Source: an uncultured Eubacterium sp.
GTDB taxonomy: Bacteria > Bacillota > Clostridia > Lachnospirales > Lachnospiraceae
Assembly: GCA_934358495.1 (NCBI GenBank)
Contig: CAKRKO010000020.1
Coordinates: 1 to 33,508, forward strand
DNA length: 33,508 bases
Reading direction: 5' to 3'
A program made the position numbers and the translations under genes. How positions within the stretch are numbered: position 1 is the first letter of the stretch; every line of letters starts with the position of its first letter. Positions 31,367 through 33,508 of the stretch are shown here, piece by piece. A model generated the notes under the pieces. The model did not search any database. It was not told the origin of the DNA and worked only from the letters and a program-made list of their open reading frames with translations.

Positions 31367-33508
31367 ATGGATAAATTTTCAGTAACAGGCATGAGCTGTG
31401 CAGCCTGCAGTGCCCATGTGGAAAAAGCAGTGGCGAAGGTGCCAGGCGTAACTTCGGTTACTGTCAGCTTGCTGACCAATTCCATGAATGTGGAAGGTAC
31501 GGCAGCGCCGTCAGATATTATTCAGGCGGTTACCCAGGCCGGATATGGCGCTTCTTTGCAGGGCGGGGAACAGAATACTTCCACGCCGTCATTTGATGAG
31601 GAGGCATTAAAGGATCATGAGACACCAAAATTGCGGAAGCGTCTGATCGCATCTGTTGTGATCCTGATTCCGTTAATGTATGTTTCTATGGGACATATGA
31701 TGTGGAATTGGCCGCTTCCTTCTTTTATGGCAGGAAATCATGTGGCAATGGGACTGTATCAGATGCTTCTGACCATTCTGGTCATGATCATCAACCAGAA
31801 GTTCTTTGTCAGTGGATTTACAAGTCTGCTGCATAAGTCTCCAAACATGGATACACTGGTAGCCCTTGGTTCCGGTGCATCTTTTGCTTACAGTACATAT
31901 GCATTATTTGCCATGACCGGCGCACAGATGCGGATGGATATGGATGCTGTAATGCAGTACATGGATGAGTTTTATTTTGAGTCTGCAGCGATGATCCTGA
32001 CATTGATCACAGTCGGAAAAATGCTGGAGGCTTATTCGAAAGGAAAAACAACGAATGCGTTGAAGAGCCTGATGCAGCTTGCTCCGAAAAAAGCAACGAT
32101 TCTGCGGGATGGAGAGGAAACTTCTGTTCCGGTGGAACAGGTACAGATCGGAGATATTTTTGTCATTCATCCGGGCGAGAGTGTTCCAGTGGATGGTGTG
32201 ATCATTGATGGAAACAGTGCATTGAACGAATCTGCCCTGACTGGTGAAAGTATTCCGGTAGATAAAGGGGAGGGAGACAGTATATCGGCCGCAACATTAA
32301 ACCAGTCTGGATTCTTAAAATGCCGGGCAACCAGAGTCGGAAATGATACAACACTTTCCCAGATCATTCAGATGGTCAGTGATGCAGCAGCAACAAAAGC
32401 GCCGATCGCAAAAGTGGTGGATAAAGTATCCGGTGTTTTTGTGCCGACAGTTATTTCTATCGCAGTAGTGACAATTATTGTATGGCTTTTGGTCGGTCAG
32501 GATTTCGGTTTTGCGCTGGCAAGAGGAATTTCCGTACTGGTGATCAGCTGTCCGTGTGCATTAGGTCTTGCAACACCGGTTGCCATCATGGTCGGAAACG
32601 GTGTTGGTGCAAAAAATGGCGTATTATTTAAAACGGCGGTATCTCTGGAGGAAACCGGAAAAGTGGATATTGTGGCACTTGATAAGACTGGTACCATCAC
32701 ACAGGGCGAGCCGAAAGTAACAGATATGATACCTGGTGAGGGTATTACAAAAGGGACATTGGTACAGACCGCACTGGCTCTGGAGTTAAAAAGTGAACAT
32801 CCGCTGGCAAAAGCGATTGTGGCTTACGGTGAGGAACAGCAGATCACAGTTTCTGCCGCTGATGATTTTCAGGCAATGCCGGGAAACGGTCTGTCAGGAA
32901 TTGTTTCCGGTGCGCGTGTGTTTGGCGGAAATCTGAAATTTATTTCAGAGAAAACAATTGTTTCAGAGAATATGCAGCGTCAGGCAGATGAACTTGCAAA
33001 ACAGGGAAAAACACCGCTGTTTTTTGCAACAGAGGAGAAACTTTTTGGTATTATTGCGGTAGCTGATGTTATCAAAGAAGACAGTCCGCAGGCAATTTCT
33101 CAGCTTCAGAATATGGGGATTGAAGTTGTTATGCTGACTGGTGACAATGAGCGTACCGCCGAAGCAATCGGTGCGCAGGCAGGCGTAGATCAGGTGATCG
33201 CAGGTGTCCTGCCGGATGGCAAGGAACGAGTCATTCGTGAACTGCAGCAGCGTGGAAAAGTTGCGATGGTTGGTGATGGAATCAATGATGCCCCGGCGTT
33301 AACCCGTGCAGATATGGGTATTGCCATCGGGGCAGGTGCAGATGTGGCCCTGGATGCGGCAGATGTTGTTCTGGTAAAAAGCAGTCTTTCCGATGTACCG
33401 GCTGCCATTCGTCTGAGTCGTGCAGTACTCCGGAATATTCACGAAAATCTGTTCTGGGCGTTCATTTATAACGTAATAGGTATTCCGATTGCCGCCGGAG
33501 TGTGGTAT
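31367..33508 (+). CDS. copA: Copper-exporting P-type ATPase, cut at window end
   Basis: The gene is open at the window end after 714 codons, so the last membrane helix or two are missing. Order: one N-terminal heavy-metal domain with GMSCAAC (C11, C14); membrane helices; actuator motif TGES (292-295); the metal-binding CPC (C395-P-C397) in SCPCALGLATP; the phosphorylation motif DKTGT (D439); the HP motif in SEHPLAKAI; and GDGINDAPAL (D637, D641). This is a type 1B Cu(I) exporter using ATP at the cytoplasmic membrane. It starts at the ATG at 31367 behind GAGGTGA (31352-31358). The csoR gene and its operator just upstream support copper control. I see no convincing separate promoter in the 142-base gap, so it may be read from the csoR promoter. 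Confidence 0.95.
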   Translation, partial: MDKFSVTGMSCAACSAHVEKAVAKVPGVTSVTVSLLTNSMNVEGTAAPSDIIQAVTQAGYGASLQGGEQNTSTPSFDEEALKDHETPKLRKRLIASVVILIPLMYVSMGHMMWNWPLPSFMAGNHVAMGLYQMLLTILVMIINQKFFVSGFTSLLHKSPNMDTLVALGSGASFAYSTYALFAMTGAQMRMDMDAVMQYMDEFYFESAAMILTLITVGKMLEAYSKGKTTNALKSLMQLAPKKATILRDGEETSVPVEQVQIGDIFVIHPGESVPVDGVIIDGNSALNESALTGESIPVDKGEGDSISAATLNQSGFLKCRATRVGNDTTLSQIIQMVSDAAATKAPIAKVVDKVSGVFVPTVISIAVVTIIVWLLVGQDFGFALARGISVLVISCPCALGLATPVAIMVGNGVGAKNGVLFKTAVSLEETGKVDIVALDKTGTITQGEPKVTDMIPGEGITKGTLVQTALALELKSEHPLAKAIVAYGEEQQITVSAADDFQAMPGNGLSGIVSGARVFGGNLKFISEKTIVSENMQRQADELAKQGKTPLFFATEEKLFGIIAVADVIKEDSPQAISQLQNMGIEVVMLTGDNERTAEAIGAQAGVDQVIAGVLPDGKERVIRELQQRGKVAMVGDGINDAPALTRADMGIAIGAGADVALDAADVVLVKSSLSDVPAAIRLSRAVLRNIHENLFWAFIYNVIGIPIAAGVWY

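Noticed and set aside
1..33508. CRISPR arrays, tRNA or rRNA genes, and complete insertion sequences
   Set aside because: I looked for spaced direct repeats, cloverleaf-like segments and transposase motifs and saw none that I could support.

Overview
The window looks like chromosomal DNA of a gut-type Firmicute, most likely a Lachnospiraceae member. The DUF5717/DUF5716 gene pair, the Firmicute-type ribosome binding sites (AGGAGG-like), the CsoR-CopA pair and the compact pan/coaBC operon all point that way; the genus cannot be named from the sequence alone. Base composition changes visibly near 19.3-19.5 kb. Everything to the left (surface polysaccharide genes, lic-like cassette, defence-like operon) is AT-rich with A/T-ending codons, and everything to the right is more GC-balanced housekeeping DNA. 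The left part therefore looks like accessory or horizontally acquired material.

Region 1 (1-11,269) is the downstream part of a surface-polysaccharide locus, all on the plus strand and tightly packed: a GT4-type glycosyltransferase, an EpsG/Wzy-like polymerase, a Wzx-like flippase and a LicD-family phosphotransferase. It runs straight into a lic-like decoration cassette: an ornithine-cyclodeaminase-family enzyme, a winged-helix/LicC-like nucleotidyltransferase, a YtcJ-like amidohydrolase, a winged-helix/LicC-like/choline-kinase-like fusion, and an APC-family permease. The parts fit a pathway that imports or makes a small amino compound, phosphorylates it, activates it as a CDP derivative, and attaches it to the polysaccharide through LicD. 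The extra cyclodeaminase and amidohydrolase suggest that the compound may not be plain choline.

Region 2 (11,270-12,555) holds a frameshifted gene remnant, a VanZ-family gene with its own promoter and terminator, and a non-coding stretch.

Region 3 (12,556-19,318) is a six-gene operon-like block with its own promoter and terminator: a ComEC-like metallo-beta-lactamase-fold protein, a trypsin-like/NACHT-type STAND ATPase fusion, a small acidic protein, a small protein starting with a TNSSSTSF motif, a radical SAM/SPASM-like enzyme and an unknown protein. This is the best candidate for a poorly described system: the first two genes look like a protease/STAND immune sensor, while the next genes look like a modified-peptide module.

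Region 4 (19,423-26,141) has a CLC-type anion channel on the minus strand, divergent from a three-gene cluster (DUF5717, Hsp70/actin-like DUF5716, helical repeat protein). Region 5 (26,142-30,632) is a vitamin B5/coenzyme A operon: a DUF2520 Rossmann oxidoreductase, panB, panC, panD and coaBC, preceded by a promoter bracketed by a long inverted repeat. Region 6 (30,673-33,508) is copper homeostasis: a CsoR-type repressor behind a promoter containing its probable operator, then a CopA-type P-ATPase cut off by the window end.
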